The position numbers and the translations under genes are program-made. Shown in pieces: positions 1 through 8,679 of a stretch of 56,958 bases of DNA; the first letter of the stretch is position 1, and every line of letters starts with the position of its first letter. This stretch comes from an uncultured Duncaniella sp. GTDB taxonomy: Bacteria; Bacteroidota; Bacteroidia; Bacteroidales; Muribaculaceae. Location: NCBI GenBank assembly GCA_910587165.1, contig CAJUKP010000014.1, forward strand, positions 1 to 56,958. Direction: 5' to 3'. Below the pieces are notes generated by a model. That model was not told the origin of the DNA. It saw nothing but the letters and a program-made list of their open reading frames with translations, and did not search any database.

Positions 1-53
1 CCCGCGACCCCAACCTTGGCAAGGTTGTGCTCTACCAACTGAGCTATTTTCGC
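1..53 (-). tRNA. tRNA-Gly (GCC), 5' part only
   Basis: Read on the minus strand, the sequence starts with GCGAAAATAGCTCAGTTGG, which gives the acceptor 5' strand and D-arm. It continues with an anticodon stem CAACC/GGTTG around the loop TTGCCAA, so the anticodon is GCC (glycine). The window edge cuts the gene in the variable/T-arm region, so the 3' half is not seen. A full-consensus Bacteroidota promoter lies just upstream. Confidence 0.93.
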
Positions 54-102
54 AATCTTTCAATTTGCTTTCAATCGGTGGTCTCTTTCCGTTTTTGCGA
101 TG

Positions 103-134
103 CAAAGGTAGGAGTTATTTTTGGATTGTGCAAA
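103..134 (-). promoter_or_regulatory. Promoter of tRNA-Gly
   Basis: On the minus strand a TTTG (-33 element, 131-134) is followed after exactly 20 bases by TACCTTTG (-7 element, 103-110). This matches the Bacteroidota sigma-ABfr consensus TTTG-N19-21-TAnnTTTG. Transcription should start about 40 bases upstream of the tRNA. Confidence 0.8.
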
Positions 135-158
135 TTTTCAGATCTATTTTAACATCTG

Positions 159-1328
159 TTAACGCGCTTGAGGCGTTTCTGGCGGAAATAAGCGGTTGAC
201 GATGGCAGCTATCGCACCATCGCCTGTCACATTGCAAGCTGTCCCGAATGAATCCATCGCAATATACAATGCTATCATAAGGGCGATCTGTTGCTCGCCG
301 AAGCCAAGAATGCTCTGCAGAAGCCCTATTGATGCCATTATAGCCCCTCCCGGAATTCCGGGAGCTGCAATCATTGTGATTCCAAGCATGGCTATGAAAT
401 GAACGAACAGTCCGGCATCATACGTTTGTCCATGCATGATCATGAGTGCGAGAGCGCACGCCACAATCTTCAGTGTGCTTCCGCTGAGATGTATGGTGGC
501 ACATAGGGGTATGACAAACCCTGCTATATCTTCCCTGACTCCCATAGTGATAGTCTGACGCAAGGTCACAGGGATTGTGGCTGCGGATGACTGGGTGCCG
601 AGTGCAGTGAAATATGCCGGCATCATTGTCCACAACATTCTGAATGGGTTCTTCCTTGCAAAAAGCGATGCGATTATATATTGGAAGAGAAGCAGCAGGA
701 TGTGCATCAGGAAGATGATGCCGATGATCTTGGCGAAGCAGTTGACTATCATTCCAACTTCTCCCTGGGCTGACATACATAGGAATATTCCGAATATATA
801 GAAAGGGAGGAGAGGTATGATAGCCACGCGTATTGTCATCTCCACAATTGTGCGGAATTCGTCAAAGACATTTCTGAGGGTTGTTCCCTTCAGGAATGCA
901 GTGCCGAGTCCAAGCATAAAGGATGAGACCAATGCTGTCATTACCGGCATTAGCGGAGGTATGTCAACGGTGAAGAATGGCACTGTCTCCGTGTGCTCTG
1001 TGGCCATCTGAGCTGTGGTGAATCCGCTGATCAGAGACGGAAATGAGAGTGAGGCTGTGGTATAGGAGAAGATTCCGGCAAGAATAGTGGCACCGTATGC
1101 CAATAATGCTGTCACCACAAGAAGTCTTCCGGCTCTGACACCGATGTCGGCAATGGCAGGAGTCACGAATCCAATGATAATCATCGGAATTATGAATCCG
1201 AGAAATTGTGAGAATATGCCGTTGAATGTGGCGAAAGATCTCGATAGCCATACCGGTGCGACAAGACCGATGAGCGCACCGGCTATGATGGCTATGAATA
1301 TGAATGTGAGAAGACCTGGACGTTTCAT
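159..1328 (-). CDS. Dicarboxylate/amino acid:cation symporter (DAACS family)
   Basis: This is a polytopic inner-membrane carrier of the glutamate/dicarboxylate:Na+(H+) symporter family (SDF, GltP/DctA/SstT relatives). The protein is about 389 aa. It carries the family's serine-rich re-entrant loop (GTQSSAATIPVTL) and the late motif MDSFGTACNVTGDGA, equivalent to the NxxGD cation/substrate-binding segment of helix 8. I place the start at the ATG at 1328. It overlaps the nadE stop as TAATG, indicating translational coupling; a TTG nine bases upstream is less likely. The substrate cannot be told from sequence; a small amino acid or C4-dicarboxylate is usual. It is the second gene of an operon with nadE. 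Confidence 0.88.
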   Translation of the reverse strand: MKRPGLLTFIFIAIIAGALIGLVAPVWLSRSFATFNGIFSQFLGFIIPMIIIGFVTPAIADIGVRAGRLLVVTALLAYGATILAGIFSYTTASLSFPSLISGFTTAQMATEHTETVPFFTVDIPPLMPVMTALVSSFMLGLGTAFLKGTTLRNVFDEFRTIVEMTIRVAIIPLLPFYIFGIFLCMSAQGEVGMIVNCFAKIIGIIFLMHILLLLFQYIIASLFARKNPFRMLWTMMPAYFTALGTQSSAATIPVTLRQTITMGVREDIAGFVIPLCATIHLSGSTLKIVACALALMIMHGQTYDAGLFVHFIAMLGITMIAAPGIPGGAIMASIGLLQSILGFGEQQIALMIALYIAMDSFGTACNVTGDGAIAAIVNRLFPPETPQAR

Positions 1329-3256
1329 TATTTCCAAAGTGCGTTAGAGGCATCAGACGGCATACGCCAATCTCCTCTCGGGGAGAGGCACACAGATCCG
1401 ACCTTAGGGCCGTCGGGCATACATGACCGTTTGAACTGTTGTTGGAAGAATCGTTTCATGAACACATCGAGCCATTTGTCGATTACCTCAGTCGGATATT
1501 TCCCCATATCAAATGCTTTATAGGCAAGGAACTTTATGCGGTCTTTGGAGAAACCGAACCGGAGCATATAATACAGGAAGAAATCATGAAGTTCGTATGG
1601 GCCTACAAGATCCTCGGTTTTCTGGAGAATCTCTCCTGAGACTGAAGCAGGAATGAGTTCCGGGCTTATTGGGGTGTTGATGATATCAAGCAAGAGTCGG
1701 CGGGTCTCTGAACCTTCAGGCTCCTTGGACGCGAAATAGTCCACAAGATATTTCACGAGTGTTTTGGGTACACCGGCATTCACTCCATACATTGACATAT
1801 GGTCTCCATTGTATGTGGCCCATCCAAGTGCAAGTTCCGAGAGGTCTCCGGTTCCGAGCACTATTCCGCCAAGACGGTTTGACAGATCCATCAGTATCTG
1901 TGTGCGTTCGCGGGCCTGGCTGTTCTCGTATGTCACATCATGGACTGCCGGATCATGTCCGATGTCCCGGAAATGTAGACTGACAGCATCTGCAATCGGG
2001 ATCTCCATAGCTGTCACTCCAAGTTGCTTCATCAGGCCTACAGCGTTGTCATGTGTGCGGTCGGTGGTTCCGAAACCCGGCATTGTCACGCCTGTTATAC
2101 CAGTGCGTGGCAATTTAAGCCGGTCAAATGCTTTCACAGCGACAAGCAAGGCAAGAGTTGAGTCAAGACCACCGGAAATGCCTACGACCAGAGATTGGCA
2201 ATGTATGGCATCAAGTCGTCTGGCCAGACCTGCCGCCTGGATGTTGACTATCTCATCGCATCGTTTTTCCATCGCATCCTTTGATGACGGCACAAAGGGA
2301 TGAGGATTAATGTGACGGTAAAGCGGCTCTGAACTGTTGTACTCGAAGTCAGACCCGGCAGGTGAGGGATTGATATCTCTGATACCGTCCGGGACATAGT
2401 CCTCGGCACAGTCGGCGAATGTGGTTGTGTGAAGACGGTCACGTCTTAATGCTTCAATGTCAATATCGGCAATCGCGATATTATCCGAAGGATTCCATCG
2501 GTCATTCGATGCGATTATCGAGCCGTTTTCGGCTATTATGGCTTTACCGTCAAACACAAGGTCGGTGGACGATTCCCCCCAGCCTGCCCCTGAATAGGCG
2601 TATGCGCAAAGACAACGGGCTGACTGTTGGGTTATGAGGCTTCGCAGATAGTCGTATTTGCCGATTAGGTCGTCGGATGCGGAAAGATTCAGAATAACCT
2701 CGGCTCCGGCTAATGCGATGGTCGATGATGGTGGAATCGGCACCCATAGATCCTCGCATATCTCCACGCCGAAACGTGCGCCATGACTCTCGAATACCAT
2801 ATCTGAACTGAGTTCAAACTTCTGGCCAAGTATATTGACTGCTCTATGTTCCCCCTTTGCCAACGGACGCCACCAGCGGCGCTCATAGAACTCGTTGTAG
2901 TTCGGAATGTATGACTTTGCCACAAGGTCAACCTTGCCGTTTCGTATGACTGCCGCACAATTGTACATCGTTCCGTCGCATCTGACAGGCAGTCCAACCA
3001 CGAAATGGCCGGTCATTTTTTCCGAGACCTCGCGAAGACGCATCAGAGCTCTTTCAGCGGCTTCAATAAGGGTACTGTTGTGGAATAGATCGGCACACGT
3101 GTATGCCGTGATACTCATTTCCGGGAATACGGAGAGTTCCACCTTCTTTTCCTCCATGAGATGGAGGGTTTTTATGATTTCTTCAGTATTGAAATCCACG
3201 TCGGCGGGGCGAACAGCAGGTGCGCACGATGCCACGCGTAAAAATCCATTGTTCAT
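1328..3256 (-). CDS. nadE: Glutamine-dependent NAD+ synthetase
   Basis: This two-domain cytosolic enzyme makes NAD+ from deamido-NAD+, ATP and glutamine, the last step of NAD biosynthesis. The N-terminal nitrilase-like glutaminase domain shows the catalytic triad: E46 in FPEMSIT, K114 in VAKSYIPNYNEFYE and C167 in GVEICEDLW. The C-terminal synthetase domain has the ATP-pyrophosphatase P-loop SGGLDS at about residues 361-366. At 642 aa the length fits the bacterial glutaminase-fused type. Its stop overlaps the start of the downstream symporter (TAATG), so the two are co-translated. I see only an imperfect -7 box upstream. Confidence 0.97.
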   Translation of the reverse strand: MNNGFLRVASCAPAVRPADVDFNTEEIIKTLHLMEEKKVELSVFPEMSITAYTCADLFHNSTLIEAAERALMRLREVSEKMTGHFVVGLPVRCDGTMYNCAAVIRNGKVDLVAKSYIPNYNEFYERRWWRPLAKGEHRAVNILGQKFELSSDMVFESHGARFGVEICEDLWVPIPPSSTIALAGAEVILNLSASDDLIGKYDYLRSLITQQSARCLCAYAYSGAGWGESSTDLVFDGKAIIAENGSIIASNDRWNPSDNIAIADIDIEALRRDRLHTTTFADCAEDYVPDGIRDINPSPAGSDFEYNSSEPLYRHINPHPFVPSSKDAMEKRCDEIVNIQAAGLARRLDAIHCQSLVVGISGGLDSTLALLVAVKAFDRLKLPRTGITGVTMPGFGTTDRTHDNAVGLMKQLGVTAMEIPIADAVSLHFRDIGHDPAVHDVTYENSQARERTQILMDLSNRLGGIVLGTGDLSELALGWATYNGDHMSMYGVNAGVPKTLVKYLVDYFASKEPEGSETRRLLLDIINTPISPELIPASVSGEILQKTEDLVGPYELHDFFLYYMLRFGFSKDRIKFLAYKAFDMGKYPTEVIDKWLDVFMKRFFQQQFKRSCMPDGPKVGSVCLSPRGDWRMPSDASNALWK

Positions 3257-3341
3257 AGTCCAATCTTATTATAATGCCACGAAATTAACAAAATTTTCTC
3301 AACTTTCCCCAACTCGGCAGCTTCTATTCAATCATTTTTGT

Positions 3342-3349
3342 TAACTTTG
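3342..3349 (+). promoter_or_regulatory. -7 box of the cls promoter
   Basis: TAACTTTG matches the Bacteroidota -7 consensus TAnnTTTG and ends only 10 bases before the cls ATG. The 5' leader should therefore be a few bases at most. No clear TTTG is seen at -33. Confidence 0.65.
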
Positions 3350-3359
3350 CGATAAAATC

Positions 3360-4844
3360 ATGTTCTGGATGACACATTTGCTATTGCTCTTCAGTTACAC
3401 GGCACTCCTGTGGGTCATTGGGGCAGCTTATTTCGCGCTTATCATAGCGATGATAGTCTCTGTCCTGAGTGAGAACAGGAATCCGGTCAGGTCTATCGCA
3501 TGGGTTACGGCGTTGTTGCTTTTCCCCGTGGGGGGCGCTGTGCTATACTATTTCTTCGGGCGGAGTCTCAGAAATGTCAGGATGATCTCACGCCGAAACC
3601 GTAGGAAGCTTCTTAATTCAGACGCCCAGAAACCTAAGGGGAAACTTCATGGAGGTGTCTCGGCGGATGATCGCAGATGTATGAGATTGCTATATTCGGT
3701 GGCGGATTCACAGGTGTATGCAGATAATACAATCCGTATTTTTTCTGATGGACAGTCACACTTTGATGCTCTGTTCGAAGACCTCAGCAAGGCACGCCAC
3801 TTCATCAATATCCAATTCTATATAATAGCCAATGATGACCTTGGACGCCGGCTTAGGGATATCCTTATCGAAAGGGCGGCAGCCGGAGTCAAGATCAGGG
3901 TTATATATGATTATATAGGTTCTTTCGATGCCCGGCGCCGTGATTTCTTCATGCGTATGAAGGGGGCGGGCATAGAGGTGCATTCATTCTTCCGTGTCAG
4001 ATTCCCTGAGAAACTCAACCGTCTGAACTGGCGTAATCATCGTAAGGTGGTTGTGATCGACGGTGTGACGGGATATATCGGAGGTATGAATGTCGCGGAG
4101 AGGTATATTGATGGAGGCCGGAGATTCAAAGGATGGCGTGACACAGCTGTCAGGATTACAGGAAGCGCGGTGGCCGGTCTGCAATACAATTTTGCGGTTG
4201 ACTGGAAGTTTATGGGGCATGAGCTTCTTGTCGATGAATTGCCGGTGCACTCCGCTGAAGCGGATGATTGTGTGAAGACCGACGACTCCGTGGATGGGGT
4301 CACGGTGCAGCTTGTGACCTCCGGCCCGATGGACCGTTGGGGAAATGCGTCCATGCTTTTCATGCGCGCTATCTCGCAGGCCGAGAAGCGGATATTCATA
4401 CAAACGCCATATTTTCTTCCGTCTGACGGCTTGCTCACTGCCTTGCAATGTGCCTCACTCTCGGGAGTTGATGTCAGAATAATGATTCCTCTGAAATCCG
4501 ATACCTCGCTTCTCACCCACGCTTCGTTCAGTTATGTGGAGGAATGTCTGCTCGCGGGGATAAAAATACTTCTGTATGACGGTGGTATGCTTCATGCCAA
4601 GACGCTTGTGGTGGACGATGATTTCTCGACCATAGGATCGGTTAATTTTGACTTCCGCAGTTTTGAGCATAATTTTGAGGAGAATGTGGTGATGTATTCT
4701 CGTGAGATCAATCAAAGGCTTGCCGAGTGCTTTATCAACGACTCCGCTGTGTGCAGACGTCCCAAGATAGGCGAATGGGCGAGACGTCCGCGTAGCATGA
4801 AAATCAAACAGGCGCTCGCCCGGCTGCTGAGTCCGATCCTTTGA
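3360..4844 (+). CDS. cls: Cardiolipin synthase (phospholipase D superfamily)
   Basis: This membrane enzyme condenses two phosphatidylglycerols into cardiolipin and glycerol. Two N-terminal membrane segments (about residues 5-35 and 45-67, the PLDc_N region) precede two phospholipase D repeats. Each repeat has a full HKD motif: H227-K229-D234 (HRKVVVID) and H412-K414-D419 (HAKTLVVDD), each followed by the usual glycine/serine and asparagine residues (GGMN, GSVNFD). The length, 494 aa, is typical of ClsA-type enzymes. It is monocistronic between the divergent nadE and the convergent hipT, and ends at an intrinsic terminator. Confidence 0.94.
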   Translation: MFWMTHLLLLFSYTALLWVIGAAYFALIIAMIVSVLSENRNPVRSIAWVTALLLFPVGGAVLYYFFGRSLRNVRMISRRNRRKLLNSDAQKPKGKLHGGVSADDRRCMRLLYSVADSQVYADNTIRIFSDGQSHFDALFEDLSKARHFINIQFYIIANDDLGRRLRDILIERAAAGVKIRVIYDYIGSFDARRRDFFMRMKGAGIEVHSFFRVRFPEKLNRLNWRNHRKVVVIDGVTGYIGGMNVAERYIDGGRRFKGWRDTAVRITGSAVAGLQYNFAVDWKFMGHELLVDELPVHSAEADDCVKTDDSVDGVTVQLVTSGPMDRWGNASMLFMRAISQAEKRIFIQTPYFLPSDGLLTALQCASLSGVDVRIMIPLKSDTSLLTHASFSYVEECLLAGIKILLYDGGMLHAKTLVVDDDFSTIGSVNFDFRSFEHNFEENVVMYSREINQRLAECFINDSAVCRRPKIGEWARRPRSMKIKQALARLLSPIL

Positions 4845-4868
4845 TGTCTTTTGTCTCGGACTTTTTTA
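4830..4868 (+). terminator. Intrinsic terminator of cls
   Basis: AGTCCGA (4830-4836) pairs with TCGGACT (4856-4862) and is followed directly by a T run. The left arm lies inside the last codons of cls. The stem is 7 bp with a 19-base loop, so strength is moderate. The next 140 bases up to the hipT stop hold nothing I recognise. Confidence 0.55.
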
Positions 4869-5008
4869 GCTACGGGGCGAATTTATTTTGCTATGAAGTG
4901 AGGCCGAAATTTGCGACCTTTGCTCCGAGGTTGATGGTACATAAGCAATACAAAGAATGTCAATAGTGTTCATGCAATTTGATTTTTCGAGTTACTTTGC
5001 AGACGATA

Positions 5009-6013
5009 TTACTCGGAGGTTCGGGCAAAGCGGCTGATGCGTTCATTGACGATGCGGAGGTAGTTGCGCTTCATCTTTTCAGTTAGGTAGCTTCGGCCGA
5101 TCAATTGGATGGCTTCATCGGACAGTGTCATGAAACGGTCAAGGATTCTGTTGGCTCGCTTGCTGACCAATCCGATTTTGGTCGCGAATCTCTCGAAGTC
5201 GAGTCGGCATGGGTGACCGGTGCGGTCATATACATCGCTCTTCTCAATATCGGGCGACAGGCCGCTGTCAAGACCGAGATCATCACCATCTACGTGAATG
5301 CTTGTGTTCAACAGGTCATAGGCAGGAGCAAGTCTGTAATCCTGTCCGTCAAGAATCAGCGAGAAGTTTTTGAGATGCGCGTCACCATTGGCATAGATAT
5401 AGTTGAATACCACAAGCGTGAAGAACCGCTCCATATCCACCATCCATGCGGCGACATTGCTGCGGATTGCTTTAGCTATATCCTCATAACTACCGTTGTA
5501 CTTGAATTGCGTTCCGGATACTTGCTCATTCTTGCCTACCAACGAAGCGAAATCTTCCATAGGCATTTTACTGCCGTCTGGCAAAATGTCGAATCTACGT
5601 GTTATGTATATTGCCTGACCCTCAGGGGTGAAACACAATCCGTTGCTTGCTGTCTGAATCCCATAGGCCTGCGAAGCAATCTGCATGGTCAGATGCTCGT
5701 TTGCCGGAATCTGTTTGCGGTCGCGCAAGGTCTTATCCCATGGAGCCGGTTTCAGTATATGGGTGGATCGTTCACCGTCCTGCGCAATGCGAATCTTCCC
5801 ATTCTCAATTATAGCCGGGAACTTTTCTTGCACACCTGACACGGATATACGGTGCATAGCCTCAACAACATCTCCGACATTACGGAATTCATCAATGTTG
5901 AAATCAAGTATCGGTGATACTTTTTTTGCACCAAACAGCAGCTTGGAGGCTTTTGGACAGTATGTATCAAACCCCTCTTGAAGAGAGGATGGACAATTCT
6001 TTATCTCAATCAT
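5009..6013 (-). CDS. hipT: HipT-like serine/threonine kinase toxin (HipA C-terminal type)
   Basis: This is a HipA-fold protein kinase of 334 aa that lacks the N-terminal subdomain fused in classical HipA. Visible kinase residues are the Gly-rich loop ISVSGVQEKF with S57-V58-S59, an ATP-binding lysine K88 in HILKP, the catalytic loop NGDAHLKNF with D211 and N216, and the metal-binding D233 in APAYDLL. In the characterised E. coli HipT the autophosphorylated serines are S57 and S59 and the target is tryptophanyl-tRNA synthetase; the same serine positions occur here, but the target here is unknown. The start overlaps the upstream hipS gene by 8 bases, implying coupled translation. The gene order hipB-hipS-hipT matches the tripartite HipBST modules. 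Confidence 0.9.
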   Translation of the reverse strand: MIEIKNCPSSLQEGFDTYCPKASKLLFGAKKVSPILDFNIDEFRNVGDVVEAMHRISVSGVQEKFPAIIENGKIRIAQDGERSTHILKPAPWDKTLRDRKQIPANEHLTMQIASQAYGIQTASNGLCFTPEGQAIYITRRFDILPDGSKMPMEDFASLVGKNEQVSGTQFKYNGSYEDIAKAIRSNVAAWMVDMERFFTLVVFNYIYANGDAHLKNFSLILDGQDYRLAPAYDLLNTSIHVDGDDLGLDSGLSPDIEKSDVYDRTGHPCRLDFERFATKIGLVSKRANRILDRFMTLSDEAIQLIGRSYLTEKMKRNYLRIVNERISRFARTSE

Positions 6014-6335
6014 GACTTGAAGTTCTTATGTTTGCAGCACCAATGAAATCCTTATCGGCCATTGCCGACAGAATACCGAAAAAATCCTTCTCGTCAATTC
6101 TGAGCGTCCGGCAAATTACTCCACGATTCGCCCCCTCGGGAATCATATTAGAGAAAAAAGGAAATAGCGAGTCAGATTCAAAAGCGTCCTCTCGTTTAGG
6201 TAAAGTTGCTGAAATCGGAGGCAAGTCTGAAGAAAGATATTCCGGATCATACATGAATGTATAACCGGCTCCCGGATTTAACTCCGTCAGCACTCCGGCC
6301 TTGGTGGTATTATAATAAACGTCAAGTTGTTTCAT
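6006..6335 (-). CDS. hipS: HipS-like protein (HipA N-terminal subdomain 1)
   Basis: This small protein of 109 aa corresponds to the N-terminal 'Couple_hipA' domain of HipA. It opens with a short beta strand region (LDVYYNTTKAGVL), continues with a typical LPKRE segment, and ends with an FFGILSAMADKDFIGA helix region. In HipBST systems this separated domain is the actual antitoxin that neutralises HipT, whereas HipB mainly represses the operon. It lies 13 bases after hipB and overlaps hipT by 8 bases, consistent with stoichiometric co-expression. The split is natural: both reading frames are intact and each has its own start, so this is not a frameshifted hipA. Confidence 0.88.
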   Translation of the reverse strand: MKQLDVYYNTTKAGVLTELNPGAGYTFMYDPEYLSSDLPPISATLPKREDAFESDSLFPFFSNMIPEGANRGVICRTLRIDEKDFFGILSAMADKDFIGAANIRTSSHD

Positions 6336-6348
6336 CGGTCAATAAGCA

Positions 6349-6549
6349 TTAAATGGTTTTACGCACTCGATACTCAATCTCGATGCCGAGTACATCAAGA
6401 ATTTTCTTGATGGTACTTAGCGACGGATTACCTTGACCTCGCTCAATATCTTTGACCGTGGCCACACCGACCTGTGCCATCTCCGCTAAATCCTGCTGAG
6501 TAAGCGAAAGCACCTCGCGCCTTTCTTTCATTAAATCTTTCAGTTCCAT
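6349..6549 (-). CDS. hipB: HipB-like XRE-family repressor
   Basis: This 66-aa DNA-binding protein consists almost wholly of a Cro/C1-type helix-turn-helix (LTQQDLAEMAQVGVATVKDI...GNPSLSTI), followed by a short C-terminal beta segment (IEIEYRVRKTI) like the strand used for HipB dimerisation. It is the first gene of the hipBST operon. It should repress the operon by binding inverted repeats upstream; several copies of an AAAGTATG motif lie between 6562 and 6686. Confidence 0.9.
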   Translation of the reverse strand: MELKDLMKERREVLSLTQQDLAEMAQVGVATVKDIERGQGNPSLSTIKKILDVLGIEIEYRVRKTI

Positions 6550-6561
6550 AGTCTAATATAC

Positions 6562-6686
6562 CATACTTTTCCGCAAAGATAATCATAAAATCCCTTGCTG
6601 CAAAATAAAAGTACAAAATAACATACTTTTTCATGAAATCTCCTTGGGATTACATAAAAACAAGCATAAAGTATGACATATCATAC
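6562..6686. promoter_or_regulatory. Candidate HipB operators
   Basis: Three related elements surround the promoter. CATACTTTT occurs at 6562-6570, at the predicted transcription start. AAAAGTA...TACTTTT forms a perfect 7+7 inverted repeat with a 10-base spacer at 6607-6630, just upstream of the -33 element. GTATGA-CATA-TCATAC forms a perfect 6+6 inverted repeat at 6671-6686. The shared core AAAGTATG suggests one repressor binding several sites, as HipB does in E. coli. The assignment is inferred from position and repetition. Confidence 0.55.
6574..6604 (-). promoter_or_regulatory. hipBST promoter
   Basis: On the minus strand TTTG (6601-6604) is followed after 19 bases by TATCTTTG (6574-6581), a full Bacteroidota -33/-7 pair. 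The predicted start is about 20 bases before the hipB ATG. Confidence 0.75.
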
Positions 6687-6744
6687 CTAAATGCAAGGTG
6701 TGATTTTATCAGTTAAAAAGAGTGGTGATTTCGTAAAAAAGTCT

Positions 6745-6752
6745 TAACTTTG
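6745..6752 (+). promoter_or_regulatory. -7 box upstream of the AspT-family transporter
   Basis: TAACTTTG matches TAnnTTTG and lies 50 bases before the transporter start. No convincing TTTG is seen at -33. Confidence 0.6.
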
Positions 6753-6802
6753 CAACCTCAAAAAATCGGAAAAGATTGTTTTAAAAAACTGTTACATCAT
6801 TT

Positions 6803-8452
6803 ATGGAATGGCTATTTGACTTGATAGGTCCCGGACACACGGAGCTTGCGAGCACTTTGGTGCTTTATTCTTTCGTGATAGCGTCCGGTATCTTCTTGGG
6901 TAAGATCAAGCTGGGAGGGATCTCACTTGGAGTCACCTTCGTTTTGTTTGTCGGTATTGTAATGGGCCACTTTGGCTATGTGGTCAATGCCGAGGTGCTT
7001 AAATTTGTCAGGGAGTTCGGTCTCATACTGTTTATCTTCGCGATAGGTCTGCAGGTGGGTCCCGGTTTCTTTTCATCTTTCAAAAAAGGAGGCGTTTTGC
7101 TCAATGGCCTTGCAGTGCTGATCATCGCGCTCAATGTCGCTATCGTACTGTGTATATTCTACATTGACGGAAACACCTCGATATCGGCTCTTGTCGGAGT
7201 CATGTCCGGTGCTGTGACCAATACTCCCGGTCTTGCCGCCGCCCAGCAGACAGCAGGGACAACCGAAGCCATCAATCTCATGGCCATGGGTTATGCTGCA
7301 GCATATCCTCTTGGTGTGATCGGCATCATCCTCTCCATGCTTGTCGTTAAAGCTGTTTTCAAGATAAAGGTTGAGGATGAGATCAAAGCAATAGAGACCG
7401 AGAGCGAGGAAAGCCAGCAGAAACCTGTGATAGAGTCATTTGAAGTCACCAATAAGCTGATTGACGGTAAATCGTTATATGAACTTCATCAGATCCTTGA
7501 CTGTGATTTCGTTGTGTCACGTCTCATGGGCACTGACGGCAAAGTCATCATACCCACATCAAAGACAGTGCTTCATGTTGGTGATAAGATCTATGTAGTT
7601 CTCGGCCCGGCTGATGAGATGAAGTTCCATGGTGTTGTGGGCCATCAGATCGAGATGGATTGGGAAGAGGTTCAGAGCACAGTGCTGTCCCGCCGTATTG
7701 TTGTGACTCAGAGTAAGTATAACGGCGTTGCTCTCGGATCTTTGCGTCTTCACACTGCATATAGCCTCAACTGCACACGTGTCAACCGTGCCGGTGTCGA
7801 TCTTCTCGCATCCCCGAGCCTTCGTCTGCAGATCGGAGACCGTCTTGTGGTGGTTGGAGACCCTAATGACATCGAACGTCTCGCCACCCGTCTTGGCAAC
7901 TCGATGAAGCGCCTCAATCAGCCCAATCTGATCACGATATTTATCGGTATCCTCTTCGGTATAATCGTAGGCTCCATCAATGTCGGATTCGGCATGAAAC
8001 TTGGACTTGCCGGAGGTCCGCTTGTTGTGGCAATTCTCATAAGCCGTTTCGGATATAAGCTCAAACTCGTCACCTATACATCATCCTCGGCCTCGCTGTT
8101 GATGAGAGAATTGGGTATATGTCTCTTCCTCGCGTCGGTGGGCATCTCTTCCGGCAAGGGTTTTGCCGAGACCGTGTTCAACACCACCGGAATGTGGTGG
8201 GTCATCTGGGGCTTCATAATTACCTTTGTGCCACTTCTTGTGGTCGGCTTCATTGCCAGAGGTGTGTACAAGATCAATTATCTCTCCATAATGGGTCTTG
8301 TCTCAGGCGGCTGCACCGATCCCCCGGCCCTCGCATACGCTAACAACTCCACAGGCAGCGATGCTCCTGCTGTGGCATATTCAACCGTTTATCCTCTCAC
8401 GATGTTCCTCCGTGTAGTGGCAGCTCAGGCCCTGGTGCTCTGTCTGTTCTGA
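6803..8452 (+). CDS. AspT/YidE-type transporter with two RCK_C domains
   Basis: This 549-aa inner-membrane protein belongs to the aspartate:alanine exchanger superfamily (AspT, YidE, YbjL). It has two homologous membrane halves (about residues 10-185 and 375-549). Each holds the duplicated family signature, such as SGAVTNTPGLAAAQQ in the first half and SGGCTDPPALAYAN in the second. Between them are two TrkA_C/RCK_C regulatory domains (about 205-280 and 290-365), which usually bind small ligands. The substrate cannot be assigned. The gene stands alone, with its own -7 box and a downstream hairpin. Confidence 0.88.
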   Translation: MEWLFDLIGPGHTELASTLVLYSFVIASGIFLGKIKLGGISLGVTFVLFVGIVMGHFGYVVNAEVLKFVREFGLILFIFAIGLQVGPGFFSSFKKGGVLLNGLAVLIIALNVAIVLCIFYIDGNTSISALVGVMSGAVTNTPGLAAAQQTAGTTEAINLMAMGYAAAYPLGVIGIILSMLVVKAVFKIKVEDEIKAIETESEESQQKPVIESFEVTNKLIDGKSLYELHQILDCDFVVSRLMGTDGKVIIPTSKTVLHVGDKIYVVLGPADEMKFHGVVGHQIEMDWEEVQSTVLSRRIVVTQSKYNGVALGSLRLHTAYSLNCTRVNRAGVDLLASPSLRLQIGDRLVVVGDPNDIERLATRLGNSMKRLNQPNLITIFIGILFGIIVGSINVGFGMKLGLAGGPLVVAILISRFGYKLKLVTYTSSSASLLMRELGICLFLASVGISSGKGFAETVFNTTGMWWVIWGFIITFVPLLVVGFIARGVYKINYLSIMGLVSGGCTDPPALAYANNSTGSDAPAVAYSTVYPLTMFLRVVAAQALVLCLF

Positions 8453-8479
8453 TAAACAAGACAATAATATTCGGAATTA

Positions 8480-8516
8480 AGTGGATGGTGCTTCGCTATT
8501 GAAGTTGCCATCCACT
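8480..8516 (+). terminator. Hairpin terminator after the AspT-family gene
   Basis: AGTGGATGG (8480-8488) pairs with CCATCCACT (8508-8516), with an inner CTTC/GAAG stem. The T run after it is weak. The remaining bases up to prs hold only the prs promoter. Confidence 0.55.
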
Positions 8517-8616
8517 GTCTTAATGAAAGTATCTGAAGGAGAGCTACGGTCGTAAATTTTTCCGGGGTCATGTCATATTTTTCCCGGAATTAACGCTCTG
8601 TTAGCATCTTTTTTAG

Positions 8617-8624
8617 TAATTTTG
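8617..8624 (+). promoter_or_regulatory. -7 box of prs
   Basis: TAATTTTG matches the Bacteroidota -7 consensus and lies 55 bases before the prs start, which gives a leader of about 50 bases. Confidence 0.6.
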
Positions 8625-8679
8625 CAGTCATAATAACGCCTTGTTGGCGTAAACTCTTCACTATCACATCAAAATTCTT

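Noticed and set aside
5009..6335. hipA broken by a frameshift.
   Set aside because: Both parts are intact with own starts and a short overlap, and the split lies at the known HipS/HipT boundary.
6443..6634. Small open frame overlapping hipB.
   Set aside because: It lies in another frame over the HTH gene and its promoter and has no recognisable features.
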